Shown here: piece after piece, positions 17,178-27,674 of the stretch
How positions within the stretch are numbered: position 1 is the first letter of the stretch
How the letters are laid out: each line of letters starts with the position of its first letter
From: Methanotorris formicicus Mc-S-70
GTDB lineage: Archaea > AGJL01 > Methanococci > Methanococcales > Methanococcaceae
Length of the DNA: 41,930 nt
Assembly (NCBI RefSeq): GCF_000243455.1
Contig: NZ_AGJL01000011.1
Span: 1 to 41,930 of the forward strand
Reading direction: 5' to 3'
Notes under the pieces: generated by a model
What the model saw: the letters and a program-made list of their open reading frames with translations, nothing else
What the model was told of the DNA's origin: nothing
The model's database searches: none
Made by a program: the position numbers and the translations under genes

Positions 17178-18689
17178 ATGGAATCCCGTATCCTTGTTGA
17201 TGCATTTTTTAAAGAACATAGTTTAGTTAAGCACCATATTGACTCTTACAACGATTTTATAGAGAACAAACTTCAAAAGATTGTCGATGAAGTTGGCATA
17301 TTGGAGACAGAAATTAAAGGCGGATATAAAATAAAATTTGGGAAAGTAAGGGTTGGAAAGCCAATAACAAAAGAGGCTGATGGTTCTGTTAGAAAAATAA
17401 CTCCTATGGAAGCGAGAATTAGGGATTTATCATATTCTGCCCCACTATATCTTGAAATGACCCCAATAATTGAAGAAGGTGAGGACGAGAGAGAAGGGGA
17501 AACTGTAGAGGTTTATATTGGAGAACTTCCAGTGATGCTTGGTTCAAAGATTTGCCATCTTTATGGAAAATCAAAAGGGGAGTTAATTGAACTTGGAGAA
17601 GATCCAGAAGATCCATTTGGGTACTTTATCATCAACGGTTCAGAGAAGGTTTTAGTTACTCAGGAAGATTTAATTCCAAATAGAATTTTGTGTGAGAAGG
17701 TTGAGAGAAACAACAAAATAATTGATGTTGCAAAGGTATTCTCCACAAGGCATGGCTTTAGAGCATTGTGTACAGTTGAGAGGCATTCAGATGGGCTTTT
17801 ATACGCAACCTTCCCAGGAATGCCGGGGAACATTCCACTTATGATATTGATGAAGGCACTTGGGGCAGAGAGCGATAGGGATATAATTGAGATGATTTCA
17901 GATGATCCAGATGTTGTTATGCAGTTAGTTGCAAACCTACAGGATATGAGGGAAGGACATAACGTTTATACAAAAGAGGATGCATTGGAATACATTGGTA
18001 AAAGGGTAGCCCCAGGACAGCCAAAGGATTATAGGTTAAAGAGAGCAGAAACTATTTTATGCAATTATCTCCTCCCACACGTTGGAATTGAAAAGGAAGA
18101 TTTAATAAAGAAATGCTGGTATTTAGGAAAGATGGCTAAAAATGCCATTGAACTCTATTTGGGTTTGAGAGTTGAGGGTGACAAAGACCACTATGCAAAT
18201 AAAAGGCTAAAATTGGCCGGGGAATTGATGGAGGACTTGTTTAGGTATGCATTTTCCCAACTTGTAAAAGATATAAAATACCAATTAGAAAGACAAACTT
18301 TAAGAAAAAAAGAACCATCAATTCAGGCAGCAGTTAGGAGTGATGTTTTAACAGAAAGAATAAGACACGCAATGGCTACTGGTAATTGGGTAGGTGGAAG
18401 GACAGGAGTTAGCCAATTATTAGATAGAACAAGTTATTTAGCAACAGTTTCTCAATTGAGAAGGGTAGTTTCACCATTGTCAAGATCCCAACCTCACTTC
18501 GAGGCAAGGGACTTGCACGCTACACAATGGGGTAAGATCTGTCCATCAGAGACACCAGAGGGTCCAAACTGTGGTCTTGTTAAGAACTTCGCATTGATGT
18601 GTAAGGTTACAACAGATGAAGATGATGGCAAGGTTATAGAACTACTTAAGGAATTTGGATTAAACCAAAATGAAACCTTTGATAATTAA
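17178..18689 (+). CDS. rpoB2: DNA-directed RNA polymerase subunit B'' (N-terminal half of beta)
   Basis: A 503-residue protein covering the protrusion, lobe and fork regions of the second-largest subunit. The C-terminal end has the conserved segment PHFEARDLHATQWGKICPSETPEGPNCGLVKNFAL. The beta-like subunit is split into B'' and B' in methanogens, as here. ATG 17178 follows AAGGTGG; the upstream in-frame ATG at 17142 has no such site. rpoB1 follows after about 90 bases. Confidence 0.97.
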   Translation: MESRILVDAFFKEHSLVKHHIDSYNDFIENKLQKIVDEVGILETEIKGGYKIKFGKVRVGKPITKEADGSVRKITPMEARIRDLSYSAPLYLEMTPIIEEGEDEREGETVEVYIGELPVMLGSKICHLYGKSKGELIELGEDPEDPFGYFIINGSEKVLVTQEDLIPNRILCEKVERNNKIIDVAKVFSTRHGFRALCTVERHSDGLLYATFPGMPGNIPLMILMKALGAESDRDIIEMISDDPDVVMQLVANLQDMREGHNVYTKEDALEYIGKRVAPGQPKDYRLKRAETILCNYLLPHVGIEKEDLIKKCWYLGKMAKNAIELYLGLRVEGDKDHYANKRLKLAGELMEDLFRYAFSQLVKDIKYQLERQTLRKKEPSIQAAVRSDVLTERIRHAMATGNWVGGRTGVSQLLDRTSYLATVSQLRRVVSPLSRSQPHFEARDLHATQWGKICPSETPEGPNCGLVKNFALMCKVTTDEDDGKVIELLKEFGLNQNETFDN

Positions 18690-18777
18690 TTTACACAATT
18701 ATCATTTTTATGAAGTTACTCTTTACAGCATGCCCAAAATAAAATCCTAAAAACCTCAAATTTGAAAGGTGAAAACC

Positions 18778-20619
18778 TTGGTTCAAAAACAAGTAAACGT
18801 ATATGTCAATGGAAAATTGATGGGTACAACAGATAAGCCAGAAGAATTGGTTAAATTTTTGAGAGAAAAGAGAAGAAAGGGGGAACTTTCTCCATTCACT
18901 TCAGTGGCATATAACGAAGAAAGTGGTGATATTCATATTTCTACAGATGGTGGTAGGGCTGTTAGGCCGTTGATTGTTGTAGAAAATGGGAAACCAAAAT
19001 TAACACAAGAACATATTGAAAAATTAAAGAATGGAGAAATAAAATTCTCTGATTTGGTTAAAGAAGGAGTTATTGAATATTTGGATGCTGAGGAAGAAGA
19101 AAATGCATACATTGCTGTTTATGAGGATGAGTTGACCGAGGAACACACCCACCTTGAAATCGATCCATCGGTGATACTTGGGATTGGGGCAGGGGTTGCT
19201 CCATATCCTGAGCACAACTCTGCTCCAAGGATTACGATGGCAGCGGCAATGGGTAAGCAATCCCTTGGAATTCCAATGAGTAACTTTAGATGGAGATTGG
19301 ATACAAGAGGACACATCCTCCACTATCCACAAGTTCCAATTGTGAGGACTAAACACCAGGAGATTTTAGGTTTCGATAAGAGACCAGCAGGACAGAACTT
19401 CGTTGTAGCGATAATGAGTTATGAAGGATACAACATGGAGGATGCCTTTATAATTAATAAGGCATCAATCGATAGAGGATTAGGGAGAAGTACATTCTTC
19501 AGAACCTACGATAGTTATGAGAAGAGGTATCCAGGAGGGCAAGTTGATAGATTTGAGATTCCAGAGAAGGGTGTTAGGGGTTATAGGGCAGAGGAAGCAT
19601 ACAGAAACCTTGGAGAAGATGGTTTGGTTGAACCTGAATGTGAAGTTAAGAGTGGAGATGTTATAATAGGTAAGACTTCCCCACCAAGATTCTTAGAGGA
19701 GCATGAGATATCCCTCCAAACAAAATCCCAAAGAAGAGACACCTCTGTAACAGTAAGGCATGGGGAAGAGGGTGTTGTTGATTGTGTTATATTATCTGAA
19801 ACAAAAGAAGGAAACAGATTAGTAAAGGTTAGAGTTAGGGACTTGAGAATTCCTGAACTTGGGGATAAATTTGCATCAAGACACGGTCAGAAAGGGGTTA
19901 TTGGACTTATTGTCCCACAAGAAGATATGCCATTTACCGAAAGTGGAATTGTCCCTGATTTGATAATCAACCCACACGCAATTCCATCAAGGATGACTGT
20001 TGGGCAAGTTTTGGAGATGATTGGAGGTAAAGTTGGATCATTGGAATGTAGAAGAGTTGATGGGACAATATTCAGTGGAGAGAAGGAGTGGGATTTAAGA
20101 AAAGCACTTGAGGAGCATGGATTTAAGCATCATGGTAAAGAAGTCATGTATGATGGGAAAACTGGGAAGAAATTTGAAGTTGAGATATTCATTGGAGTCG
20201 TTTACTACCAAAAATTGCACCACCTCGTTGCAGGAAAAATCCACGCAAGAAGTAGAGGTCCAGTTCAAGTTCTCACAAGACAACCAACAGAAGGTAGGGC
20301 AAGAGAAGGAGGTTTGAGGTTTGGAGAGATGGAGAGGGATGTTCTCGTTGGTCATGGGGCTGCTATGTTGTTGAAGGAGAGATTGCTTGATGAGTCAGAC
20401 CCAGATGACGAATATGTGTGTGTAAATTGTGGTGAGATAGCAATCTTTGACCATAGAAGAGGAATAAAATATTGTCCAATTTGTGGAGAAACAGAGGAAT
20501 TGCATGACAACAGAAAGATACCATCAGTTAGGATACCTTATGCATTCAAGTTGTTGTTGGATGAGTTGAAGAGTATGTGTGTATATCCAAAGTTAAAGAT
20601 AAAGGATAAAGTTGATTAA
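18778..20619 (+). CDS. rpoB1: DNA-directed RNA polymerase subunit B' (C-terminal half of beta)
   Basis: A 613-residue protein with the hybrid-binding and wall regions of the beta subunit. Features include the active-site segment [23 protein letters not shown] (about residue 360), the C-terminal clamp motif [19 protein letters not shown], and a zinc ribbon (CVNCG...CPICG, about residues 547-570). The start is probably TTG 18778, because AAAGGTGA sits just before it; the GTG at 18769 is itself part of that site. Confidence 0.96.
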   Translation: MVQKQVNVYVNGKLMGTTDKPEELVKFLREKRRKGELSPFTSVAYNEESGDIHISTDGGRAVRPLIVVENGKPKLTQEHIEKLKNGEIKFSDLVKEGVIEYLDAEEEENAYIAVYEDELTEEHTHLEIDPSVILGIGAGVAPYPEHNSAPRITMAAAMGKQSLGIPMSNFRWRLDTRGHILHYPQVPIVRTKHQEILGFDKRPAGQNFVVAIMSYEGYNMEDAFIINKASIDRGLGRSTFFRTYDSYEKRYPGGQVDRFEIPEKGVRGYRAEEAYRNLGEDGLVEPECEVKSGDVIIGKTSPPRFLEEHEISLQTKSQRRDTSVTVRHGEEGVVDCVILSETKEGNRLVKVRVRDLRIPELGDKFASRHGQKGVIGLIVPQEDMPFTESGIVPDLIINPHAIPSRMTVGQVLEMIGGKVGSLECRRVDGTIFSGEKEWDLRKALEEHGFKHHGKEVMYDGKTGKKFEVEIFIGVVYYQKLHHLVAGKIHARSRGPVQVLTRQPTEGRAREGGLRFGEMERDVLVGHGAAMLLKERLLDESDPDDEYVCVNCGEIAIFDHRRGIKYCPICGETEELHDNRKIPSVRIPYAFKLLLDELKSMCVYPKLKIKDKVD

Positions 20620-20710
20620 TTTCCTTAAATTTTCTTAAACCATTTTTTGTTTTAGTTAAAAGAATTTAAATTGCATCTAATTTATCAAAACTTAGGATAA
20701 CGGTGAAATG

Positions 20711-23377
20711 ATGGACAGATATGAAATCCCAAAAGAGATTGGGGAAATTATATTTGGTTTGTTGTCCCCTGAGTACATTAGGAAAATGTCTGTTGCTAAG
20801 ATTGTAACTGCAGACACTTATGATGATGATGGTTATCCTATTGATGGAGGTTTAATGGACACAAGATTGGGTGTTATTGACCCTGGTTTGGTTTGTAAAA
20901 CATGTGGTGGTAGAGTAGGAACCTGTCCAGGACACTTTGGGCACATAGAATTGGCTAAGCCAGTAATTCATATAGGGTTTGCAAAGGACATCTATAGGAT
21001 TTTGAAGGCGGTTTGTCCGCACTGTGGAAGAGTGGCAATAAATGAAGTTAGGGTAAAAGAATATCTTGAAAAAATGAAAAAATTGGAAGAAGATGGTGGG
21101 GACAAGTGGGAAATTTGTGAAGAGATTTTGAGAGATGCAGCAAAAGCAAACGTCTGTCCACACTGTGGAGAAATAAAATATGATATTAAATATGAAAAAC
21201 CAACAACCTACTACCAAATAGATGGAAAAACTGAAAAGTTATTAACTCCTTCAGATGTTAGAGAAATCCTTGAGAAAATTCCAGATGAGGATTGTGTATT
21301 ACTTGGATTGAATCCTGAGGTTATGAGACCAGAGTGGATGGTTTTAACAGTTCTCCCAATCCCACCTGTCACAGTGAGACCTTCCATTACATTGGAAAGT
21401 GGAGAGAGAAGTGAGGATGATTTAACACACAAATTAGTTGATATTATAAGAATTAACCAAAGATTAGAGGAGAATATTGAAGGAGGGGCTCCAAACTTAA
21501 TTATTGAGGACTTGTGGGATTTGTTGCAGTATCATGTCAACACTTACTTTGACAACGAAGCCCCGGGCATTCCTCCAGCAAGGCATAGAAGCGGAAGACC
21601 TTTGAGAACACTTGCTCAAAGGTTGAAAGGGAAAGAAGGAAGGTTTAGGCACAACCTTGCTGGTAAGAGGGTTAACTTCTCAGCAAGGACAGTTATTTCT
21701 CCTGACCCATGTTTGAGTATTAACGAAGTTGGGGTTCCAGAGGTTGTTGCAAAGGAATTAACTGTCCCAGAAAAGGTTACAAAATACAATATTAATAAAA
21801 TTAGAGAACTCCTCAAAAACGGTTCTGAAAAGCATCCGGGAGTAAACTACGTTATTAGAAAAGTAAAGTTGAGGGATGGAAGGGAGGAAGAGGTAAAAAT
21901 AAAAATAACTGATAAAAACAAGGACTTCTGGGTAGAAAATATTGAGGAAGGAATGGTTGTTGAAAGGCATTTGATGGATGGGGATATTGTCCTTTACAAC
22001 AGGCAGCCATCATTGCACAGAATGTCTATTATGGCACATAAGGTTAAAGTTCTCCCATATAGAACATTTAGGCACAACCTTTGTGTTTGTCCTCCTTATA
22101 ACGCTGACTTTGATGGAGATGAAATGAACCTCCACGTTCCACAATCAGAAGAGGCAAGGGCAGAAGCAGAGGCATTGATGTTGGTTGAGAAACACATACT
22201 CTCCCCAAGATTTGGAGGACCAATTATTGGGGCAATCCATGACTTTATTACTGGGGCGTATTTATTGACATCCTCATACTTCACAAAAGATGAGGCATCA
22301 ATCATTTTGAGAGGCGGAGGAATTAAAGAGGAATTATGGGAGCCGGATAAGATTGAGAACGGAGTTCCCCTGTACAGTGGAAAGAAGATATTCAGCAAGG
22401 CATTACCAAAAGGATTGAACTTGAAGTATAGAGCAAAGATTTGTAAAAAATGTGATGAATGTAAAAAAGAGGACTGTCCACACGATGCCTATGTTGTAAT
22501 TAAGAATGGAGAGTTAATAAAAGGGGTTGTTGATAAAAACGGATTTGGGGCAGAGGCAGGTATTATATTAGATACAATAGTTAAGGAATTTGGTTCAGAG
22601 GAAGCAAGGAAATTCCTTGATAGTTCAACAAAGATGGCAATAAGAGCAATAATGATAAAAGGATTTACAACAGGTATTGATGATGAGGATATCCCAGAAG
22701 ATGCAGAGAGAGAAATTCAAGAAATCCTCGATAAGGCAGAGGAAGAGGTTAATGAAATTATTAGAAAATATGAAAATGGAGAACTTGAACCATTGCCAGG
22801 GAGAAGTTTGGAAGAGAGTAGGGAAGCATACATCATGAAAATCTTAGGTAAAGCAAGGGACGAAGCAGGGGCTGTTGCAGAGAGGTACTTAAGTAAGGAT
22901 AACCATGCAGCGTTAATGGCAAGGACTGGGGCAAGAGGTTCTCTCTTAAACATCACCATGATGTCTGCATGTGTTGGGCAGCAGTCAGTTAGGGGGGGAA
23001 GGATTTTTAGGGGTTATAGGAACAGAGTTCTCCCTCACTTCAAAAAAGGTAGTTTGGATGCAAAATCCCACGGGTTTGTTAGAAGTAGTTATAAGAAAGG
23101 ATTATCTCCAATTGAATACTTCTTCCACGCAATGGGAGGAAGAGAAGGTCTTGTTGACCAGGCAGTCAGGACTGCACAATCTGGTTACATGCAGAGAAGA
23201 TTGGTTAATGCTTTGCAGGACTTAAAGGCAGAATATGATGGAACTGTAAGGGATTCAAGAGGAACAATAGTTCAATTTGTCTATGGAGAGGATGGAGTAG
23301 ATCCATCAAAAGCAGACCATGGTAAGGCAGTGGATATTGATAAGATAATAAACAAAGTTAAGGCAAAGTATGAATAA
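20711..23377 (+). CDS. rpoA1: DNA-directed RNA polymerase subunit A' (N-terminal part of beta')
   Basis: An 888-residue catalytic subunit. The N-terminal zinc-binding region has CKTCGGRVGTCPGHFGHIEL, CPHCGRV and CPHCGEI. The absolutely conserved catalytic loop NADFDGDEMNLHVPQ, which holds Mg2+, is at about residue 464. The bridge-helix region ARTGARGSLLNITMMSACVGQQSVRGGRI follows. The catalytic loop is uninterrupted, so no intein is present here. GGTGAAATGATGG offers starts at 20708 and 20711; the second is better spaced. Confidence 0.97.
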   Translation: MDRYEIPKEIGEIIFGLLSPEYIRKMSVAKIVTADTYDDDGYPIDGGLMDTRLGVIDPGLVCKTCGGRVGTCPGHFGHIELAKPVIHIGFAKDIYRILKAVCPHCGRVAINEVRVKEYLEKMKKLEEDGGDKWEICEEILRDAAKANVCPHCGEIKYDIKYEKPTTYYQIDGKTEKLLTPSDVREILEKIPDEDCVLLGLNPEVMRPEWMVLTVLPIPPVTVRPSITLESGERSEDDLTHKLVDIIRINQRLEENIEGGAPNLIIEDLWDLLQYHVNTYFDNEAPGIPPARHRSGRPLRTLAQRLKGKEGRFRHNLAGKRVNFSARTVISPDPCLSINEVGVPEVVAKELTVPEKVTKYNINKIRELLKNGSEKHPGVNYVIRKVKLRDGREEEVKIKITDKNKDFWVENIEEGMVVERHLMDGDIVLYNRQPSLHRMSIMAHKVKVLPYRTFRHNLCVCPPYNADFDGDEMNLHVPQSEEARAEAEALMLVEKHILSPRFGGPIIGAIHDFITGAYLLTSSYFTKDEASIILRGGGIKEELWEPDKIENGVPLYSGKKIFSKALPKGLNLKYRAKICKKCDECKKEDCPHDAYVVIKNGELIKGVVDKNGFGAEAGIILDTIVKEFGSEEARKFLDSSTKMAIRAIMIKGFTTGIDDEDIPEDAEREIQEILDKAEEEVNEIIRKYENGELEPLPGRSLEESREAYIMKILGKARDEAGAVAERYLSKDNHAALMARTGARGSLLNITMMSACVGQQSVRGGRIFRGYRNRVLPHFKKGSLDAKSHGFVRSSYKKGLSPIEYFFHAMGGREGLVDQAVRTAQSGYMQRRLVNALQDLKAEYDGTVRDSRGTIVQFVYGEDGVDPSKADHGKAVDIDKIINKVKAKYE

Positions 23378-23433
23378 TTGGATATCTTCTAAAGATTTTT
23401 AAATTTTATTTATATCAAAACATGGTGGATAGC

Positions 23434-26055
23434 ATGGAGTTGGCGGAAATGATTAAGGAGAAGGTTGAAAATGCAGAGTTACCACTCTCATTAAAAGAGG
23501 AATTGGTAGAGAAACTTGTAAAAGAAAATATAACAGATGAAAAAATCATTGATGAAATTATTGAAGAGACAGTTAAGGCATACAAAAGAACACTTGTTGA
23601 ACCAGGGGAAGCGGTTGGGGTTGTTGCAGCACAGTCCATTGGTGAGCCAGGTACTCAGATGTCTTTGCCTTATGAAGAAAGAATAATAATCAAAGAAGGG
23701 GAATTTATAAAAGGCATTGAAATTGGAAAGTTAGTTGATGAAATGATTGAAAACTATGGGTTTGAGAAAATTGGAAATAGTGAGGTTTGTGATTTGCCAA
23801 TAGATATTTATGTTCCAAGTTTAGACCAGGATGAGAAAATACGCTGGAAGAGGATAATAAGTTGTATAAGACATAAGCATAATGGAAAATTAATCAAATT
23901 AAAGACAAAATCAGGTAGGAAGATAACTGCAACCCCATACCACTCATTTGTTATAAGGAAAGATAACAAAATAGTTCCAGTTAAAGGTAGTGAGTTGAAT
24001 GTTGGAGATAGAATCCCAGTTGTAAAGCATATTCCAGCAAACTGTGTTGAGGCAATAAATATCTCCGACTATGTTTCTGGAAACTATGTTATAGATGAAC
24101 TTAACAACAAAATAACTCCAAAAATAAATGGAAAATCCATTCCAAACAACATAAAATTAGATTACGACTTTGGTTATTTCATTGGAATGTATTTGGCAGA
24201 AGGTTCATTAACCAAATACTTTGTTTCAATTTCAAATGTTGATGAAAATGTTTTAAATAAAATTAAGGTATTTGCAGATAGATTTAACCTGAACTATGGA
24301 GAATATGACAACAATAGCGGATTTGCTGAAAGTCATGACATAAGGATTTATTCATCAACATTGGTGGAGTTCTTATCTAACTTTGGAACTTCCTCAAAAA
24401 CCAAAAAAATATCTGACTTTGTGTTTGGAGCAAATAAGGAGTTTGTTAGGGGTTTGCTTAGGGGATACTTTGATGGGGATGGAAACGTAAATGCAGAGAG
24501 AAGGGTTATAAGAATCTCCTCGAATTCAAAAGAGTTGATTGATGGAATTGCTATATTGTTGGCAAGATTCAACATCTTTAGTATAAAAACAAAAATAAAA
24601 GAGCAATTTGGATTAATAATTCCACATAGATATGCAAAGATCTTCTATGAGGAAATTAACTTTACAGTAGAGAAGAAAAGAAATGCTTTAGAGAAACTTG
24701 TAAATGCATTGGATGATGAAAAAACCTATGATTCAATTGATATGATTCCTTCAATTGGAGATGCACTAACAAAATTGGGAGAAAAAGTTAATTATCCAAA
24801 AGAAATTTTAAAGAAATTTGAAAAGACCCAAAAAATTGGAAGAGGGACTTTAAAGAGGCATTTAAATAAAATGAAAGAACTTGCAATTGAAAAAGGCGTA
24901 AACTTAGAGAAAATGGAAGAATATTATTTATTAAATAAGGCAGTTGAAGGAGATGTTGTCTGGGATGAGATTGTTGAAATTGAAGAAATAGTTTATGGTA
25001 AAGAATATGTCTATGATATAAGTGTCGAGGGATTGGAGACATTTACAACCTTTGATGGAATTTTAACTCACAACACAATGAGAACGTTCCACTATGCAGG
25101 GGTCGCGGAACTTAACGTTACTCTTGGTTTGCCAAGGATGATTGAGATTGTCGATGCAAGAAAAGAGCCATCAACACCAATGATGACAATTTATTTGGAA
25201 GAGGGTTATAGATACGATAGAGAAAAGGCAGAGAAAGTTGCAAAAGAAATTGAAAGTACAACCATAGATACAGTTTCTAAAAGTGTCAGTATTGATTTGA
25301 TAAGGGAATGCATTACTATTGAGTTGGATGAAAATAGATTGAGAAGTAGGGATTTGACCATAGATGATGTCGTTGAGGCAATCAAAAAGAAATTAAAATT
25401 AAAAATTGATGTTGAAGGAAATAGATTATACTTAAAAATAAAAAATCCATCGTTAAAGAATCTAAGAAAGAGGTTGCCAAAAGTTAGGGCTGTGCAGTTG
25501 AAAGGCGTGCCAAATATCGAGAGGGTAATAATTAAGAAGGAAGGGGATGAGTACGTTCTCTATAGTGAGGGTTCAAACTTAAAAGAGGTCTTTAAAATTG
25601 AAGGTGTTGATATAACAAGAACAACAACAAACAACATTATAGAGATTCAAGAAGTCCTTGGAATTGAGGCAGCAAGAAACGCAATTATAAACGAAATGAA
25701 ATCAACCTTGGATGATCAGGGTCTTGATGTTGATATCAGACACTTAATGCTTGTTGCAGATATCATGACAGCAGATGGGGAAGTTAAGCCAATAGGTAGG
25801 CACGGAGTTGGTGGAGAGAAGGCATCTGTTTTGGCAAGGGCTGCATTCGAGGAGACAGTTAAGCATTTATATACTGCAGCGATTAGGGGTTATAAGGATG
25901 AGTTGAAGGGTGTTATTGAAAACGTTATTGTGGGTAAGCCAATCTACTTAGGAACTGGATGTGTTAAGTTGTATATTGATAGGGATTATGAGGAGGGTAA
26001 AAGTATAAATACTACTAACTTGAATAATAAGGTTGCTGAAGATGAAGACAACTAA
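23434..26055 (+). CDS. rpoA2: RNA polymerase subunit A'' precursor with intein
   Basis: The 873-residue precursor consists of about 76 residues of N-extein (ending QSIGEPGTQM), a 471-residue intein and a C-extein resuming TMRTFHYAGVAELNVTLGLPRM. Joining the exteins restores the normal A'' sequence GTQMTMRTFHYAG, giving a mature subunit of about 402 residues. The C-extein has the conserved end ADIMTADGEVKPIGRHGVGGEKASVLARAAFEETVKHL. A'' forms the jaw and trigger-loop side of the polymerase. ATG 23434 has GGTGG six bases upstream; the ATG at 23422 overlaps that site. A U-rich tract after 26060 suggests an operon end. Confidence 0.96.
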   Translation: MELAEMIKEKVENAELPLSLKEELVEKLVKENITDEKIIDEIIEETVKAYKRTLVEPGEAVGVVAAQSIGEPGTQMSLPYEERIIIKEGEFIKGIEIGKLVDEMIENYGFEKIGNSEVCDLPIDIYVPSLDQDEKIRWKRIISCIRHKHNGKLIKLKTKSGRKITATPYHSFVIRKDNKIVPVKGSELNVGDRIPVVKHIPANCVEAINISDYVSGNYVIDELNNKITPKINGKSIPNNIKLDYDFGYFIGMYLAEGSLTKYFVSISNVDENVLNKIKVFADRFNLNYGEYDNNSGFAESHDIRIYSSTLVEFLSNFGTSSKTKKISDFVFGANKEFVRGLLRGYFDGDGNVNAERRVIRISSNSKELIDGIAILLARFNIFSIKTKIKEQFGLIIPHRYAKIFYEEINFTVEKKRNALEKLVNALDDEKTYDSIDMIPSIGDALTKLGEKVNYPKEILKKFEKTQKIGRGTLKRHLNKMKELAIEKGVNLEKMEEYYLLNKAVEGDVVWDEIVEIEEIVYGKEYVYDISVEGLETFTTFDGILTHNTMRTFHYAGVAELNVTLGLPRMIEIVDARKEPSTPMMTIYLEEGYRYDREKAEKVAKEIESTTIDTVSKSVSIDLIRECITIELDENRLRSRDLTIDDVVEAIKKKLKLKIDVEGNRLYLKIKNPSLKNLRKRLPKVRAVQLKGVPNIERVIIKKEGDEYVLYSEGSNLKEVFKIEGVDITRTTTNNIIEIQEVLGIEAARNAIINEMKSTLDDQGLDVDIRHLMLVADIMTADGEVKPIGRHGVGGEKASVLARAAFEETVKHLYTAAIRGYKDELKGVIENVIVGKPIYLGTGCVKLYIDRDYEEGKSINTTNLNNKVAEDEDN
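23662..25074 (+). other. Intein with LAGLIDADG homing endonuclease in rpoA2
   Basis: The 471-residue in-frame insertion begins SLPYEERIII and ends GILTHN, followed by extein Thr. Ser as first residue, a B-block-like segment (RKITATPYHSF), and a terminal His-Asn before a Thr nucleophile are proper splicing features. Two dodecapeptide motifs of the LAGLIDADG class are visible, GYFIGMYLAEG and LLRGYFDGDG, both with the acidic residue expected of an active nuclease. So splicing and homing both look intact. The insertion point is next to the conserved GEPGTQM loop. Confidence 0.95.
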
Positions 26056-26147
26056 TATATTTTGAACTTTTTTTATTTTTCATATATATTTTAAATTGAT
26101 TGTTTAAACACTTTTTGCTGTTTTAAAACGATAATTCAAAAAATTAT

Positions 26148-26166
26148 GCAAAAAGTATAAAAATAA
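26148..26166 (+). promoter_or_regulatory. Probable promoter of the rpl30e-nusA-rps operon
   Basis: GCAAAAAGTATAAAAATAA resembles a BRE plus TATA box. It lies about 100 bases before rpl30e and after the U-rich end of the polymerase operon. The predicted start near 26188 would place the hairpin at 26213-26227 in the leader. Confidence 0.5.
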
Positions 26167-26212
26167 CTTTGAACTATTATAATCAACACATTCAAAAAAG
26201 CAAAAACATCTT

Positions 26213-26249
26213 GGAGGAAAAACCTCCGGAGTAAAAAATGAGAAGGAGG
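26213..26249 (+). promoter_or_regulatory. Leader hairpin with anti-Shine-Dalgarno segment before rpl30e
   Basis: GGAGG (26213-26217) and CCTCC (26223-26227) can form a five-pair stem with an AAAAA loop. The true ribosome-binding site GGAGG is at 26245-26249. CCTCC can pair with either GGAGG, so two exclusive folds are possible, one of which covers the ribosome-binding site. Confidence 0.5.
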
Positions 26250-26256
26250 AGTGAAA

Positions 26257-26574
26257 ATGGATGTAAACAAAGCAATTAGAACTGCAGTTGATACTGGAAA
26301 GGTCATATTGGGTTCAAAAAGAACGGTAAAGTTTATAAAACACGGAGAAGGTAAGTTGGTTATTATTGCTGGCAACTGCCCAAAAGACCTTGAAGAAGAT
26401 GTAAAATACTATGCAAAACTTTCAGATATACCAATCTACACCCACAAAGCTACATCATTAGAGTTAGGGGCTATCTGTGGAAAACCTTTCCCAGTTGCTG
26501 CACTCCTTGTTCTTGAAGAAGGGAACTCGAACATAATGAACTTAATAAAAGAAGGAGATTCAGGTGATATTTAA
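26257..26574 (+). CDS. rpl30e: Large ribosomal subunit protein eL30 (L30e)
   Basis: A 105-residue protein of the L7Ae/L30e RNA-binding family: [40 protein letters not shown], then [25 protein letters not shown]. It binds kink-turn RNA in the ribosome. ATG 26257 is chosen because GGAGG at 26245-26249 is seven bases before it; the GTG at 26251 is too close. Its stop overlaps the start of the NusA-like gene (TAATG). The position between rpoA2 and nusA is the standard euryarchaeal order. Confidence 0.96.
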   Translation: MDVNKAIRTAVDTGKVILGSKRTVKFIKHGEGKLVIIAGNCPKDLEEDVKYYAKLSDIPIYTHKATSLELGAICGKPFPVAALLVLEEGNSNIMNLIKEGDSGDI

Positions 26575-27146
26575 TGAAAGTTAGGTTGACGACAGATGAA
26601 ATCATGAAGATTGGCTATTTTGAAAAATTAAGTGGTGCAACCGTTCTTGATTGTATTTGTGATGATGAAAGGATTGTGTTTGTTGTTAAAGAAGGGGATA
26701 TGGGTGCAGCAATTGGGAAAGGCGGAGAAAACGTAAAGACTGCTATGGAAAAATTTGGTAAAAAAATTGATGTTATAGAATACTCATCAAATCTCAAAAA
26801 ATTCATTAGAAATATATTTGCCCCAATAGAATTGGAAGATGTTTGGTTTAAGAAAGTTAAAGGGGATTTAATAGCATATATAAGAATAAATCCTAAATTT
26901 AGAAGGACAGTTATTGGAAACAGAGGAAAGAACATTGAAAGGGCTGTGGAAATTGCAAAAAGACACACTGACATAAAGAATATAAGGGTCATTGTGGGAA
27001 GTAGAAGGAAGCCATTCAAAAAAAGATTCAGCGGCAAAAAAGTACCTAAAGATGTAGATAAAGAATCAGCAAAAGTTGTTGAAGCAACTAAAACTGAAAA
27101 AACAAACGAACAACAAACTGAAACTAATACAGGGGAAAATCAATAA
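26574..27146 (+). CDS. nusA: NusA-like transcription factor, KH-domain protein
   Basis: A 190-residue archaeal NusA homologue made of two KH domains: the first with GDMGAAIGKGGENVKTAMEKFGKKIDVIEY, the second with RRTVIGNRGKNIERAVEIAKRHTDIKNIRV. The GxxG loops for RNA contact are intact. The bacterial N-terminal and S1 domains are absent, as normal in archaea. The C-terminal 40 residues are charged, low-complexity and Thr/Glu/Gln rich. The ATG overlaps the rpl30e stop by one base, so the two are translationally coupled. Confidence 0.94.
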   Translation: MKVRLTTDEIMKIGYFEKLSGATVLDCICDDERIVFVVKEGDMGAAIGKGGENVKTAMEKFGKKIDVIEYSSNLKKFIRNIFAPIELEDVWFKKVKGDLIAYIRINPKFRRTVIGNRGKNIERAVEIAKRHTDIKNIRVIVGSRRKPFKKRFSGKKVPKDVDKESAKVVEATKTEKTNEQQTETNTGENQ

Positions 27147-27212
27147 ATATTAAACAAAAAAATATTAAACAAATCTAACCTAAAAATAAAAAACTTATAA
27201 AATGGTGAGAAG

Positions 27213-27659
27213 ATGTCAGGGAGTAAATCACCAAGAGGGGAATTTGCTGGAAGAAAGTTGAGATTAAAAAGAAAAAAATGTAGATGGCACGACTACAACT
27301 ACGTTAAAAGAGTATTGAGATTAAAGCAAAAATACGACCCGTTAGAAGGAGCACCAATGGCAAGAGGAATCGTTATTGAAAAAGTTGGTTTAGAGGCAAA
27401 GCAGCCAAACTCTGCTATTAGGAAGTGTGTTAGAGTTCAGTTAATCAAAAATGGTAGAGTTGTTACAGCATTCTGTCCAGGAAATCATGCTATAAACTTC
27501 ATTGATGAGCACGATGAGGTTATTATTGAAGGTATTGGTGGGCCAAAAGGGCCAAGAGCAAAAGGGGACATTCCAGGGGTTAAATATAAGGTTATCATGG
27601 TCGGTAAGAACTCATTAAGAGAACTCGTTAGAGGAAGACAAGAAAAAGTTAAAAGATAA
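27213..27659 (+). CDS. rps12: Small ribosomal subunit protein uS12
   Basis: A 148-residue archaeal S12. It contains the decoding-centre signatures [17 protein letters not shown] and a [21 protein letters not shown] segment in place of the bacterial PGVRYH loop. ATG follows GGTGAGAAG. It lies in the conserved string rpl30e-nusA-rps12-rps7-fusA-tuf-rps10. Confidence 0.97.
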   Translation: MSGSKSPRGEFAGRKLRLKRKKCRWHDYNYVKRVLRLKQKYDPLEGAPMARGIVIEKVGLEAKQPNSAIRKCVRVQLIKNGRVVTAFCPGNHAINFIDEHDEVIIEGIGGPKGPRAKGDIPGVKYKVIMVGKNSLRELVRGRQEKVKR

Positions 27660-27674
27660 ATTTGAGGTGAGATA

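Noticed and set aside
20711-23377. Intein in rpoA1 as found in some relatives
   Set aside because: The NADFDGDEMNLHVPQ loop and the bridge-helix region are continuous.
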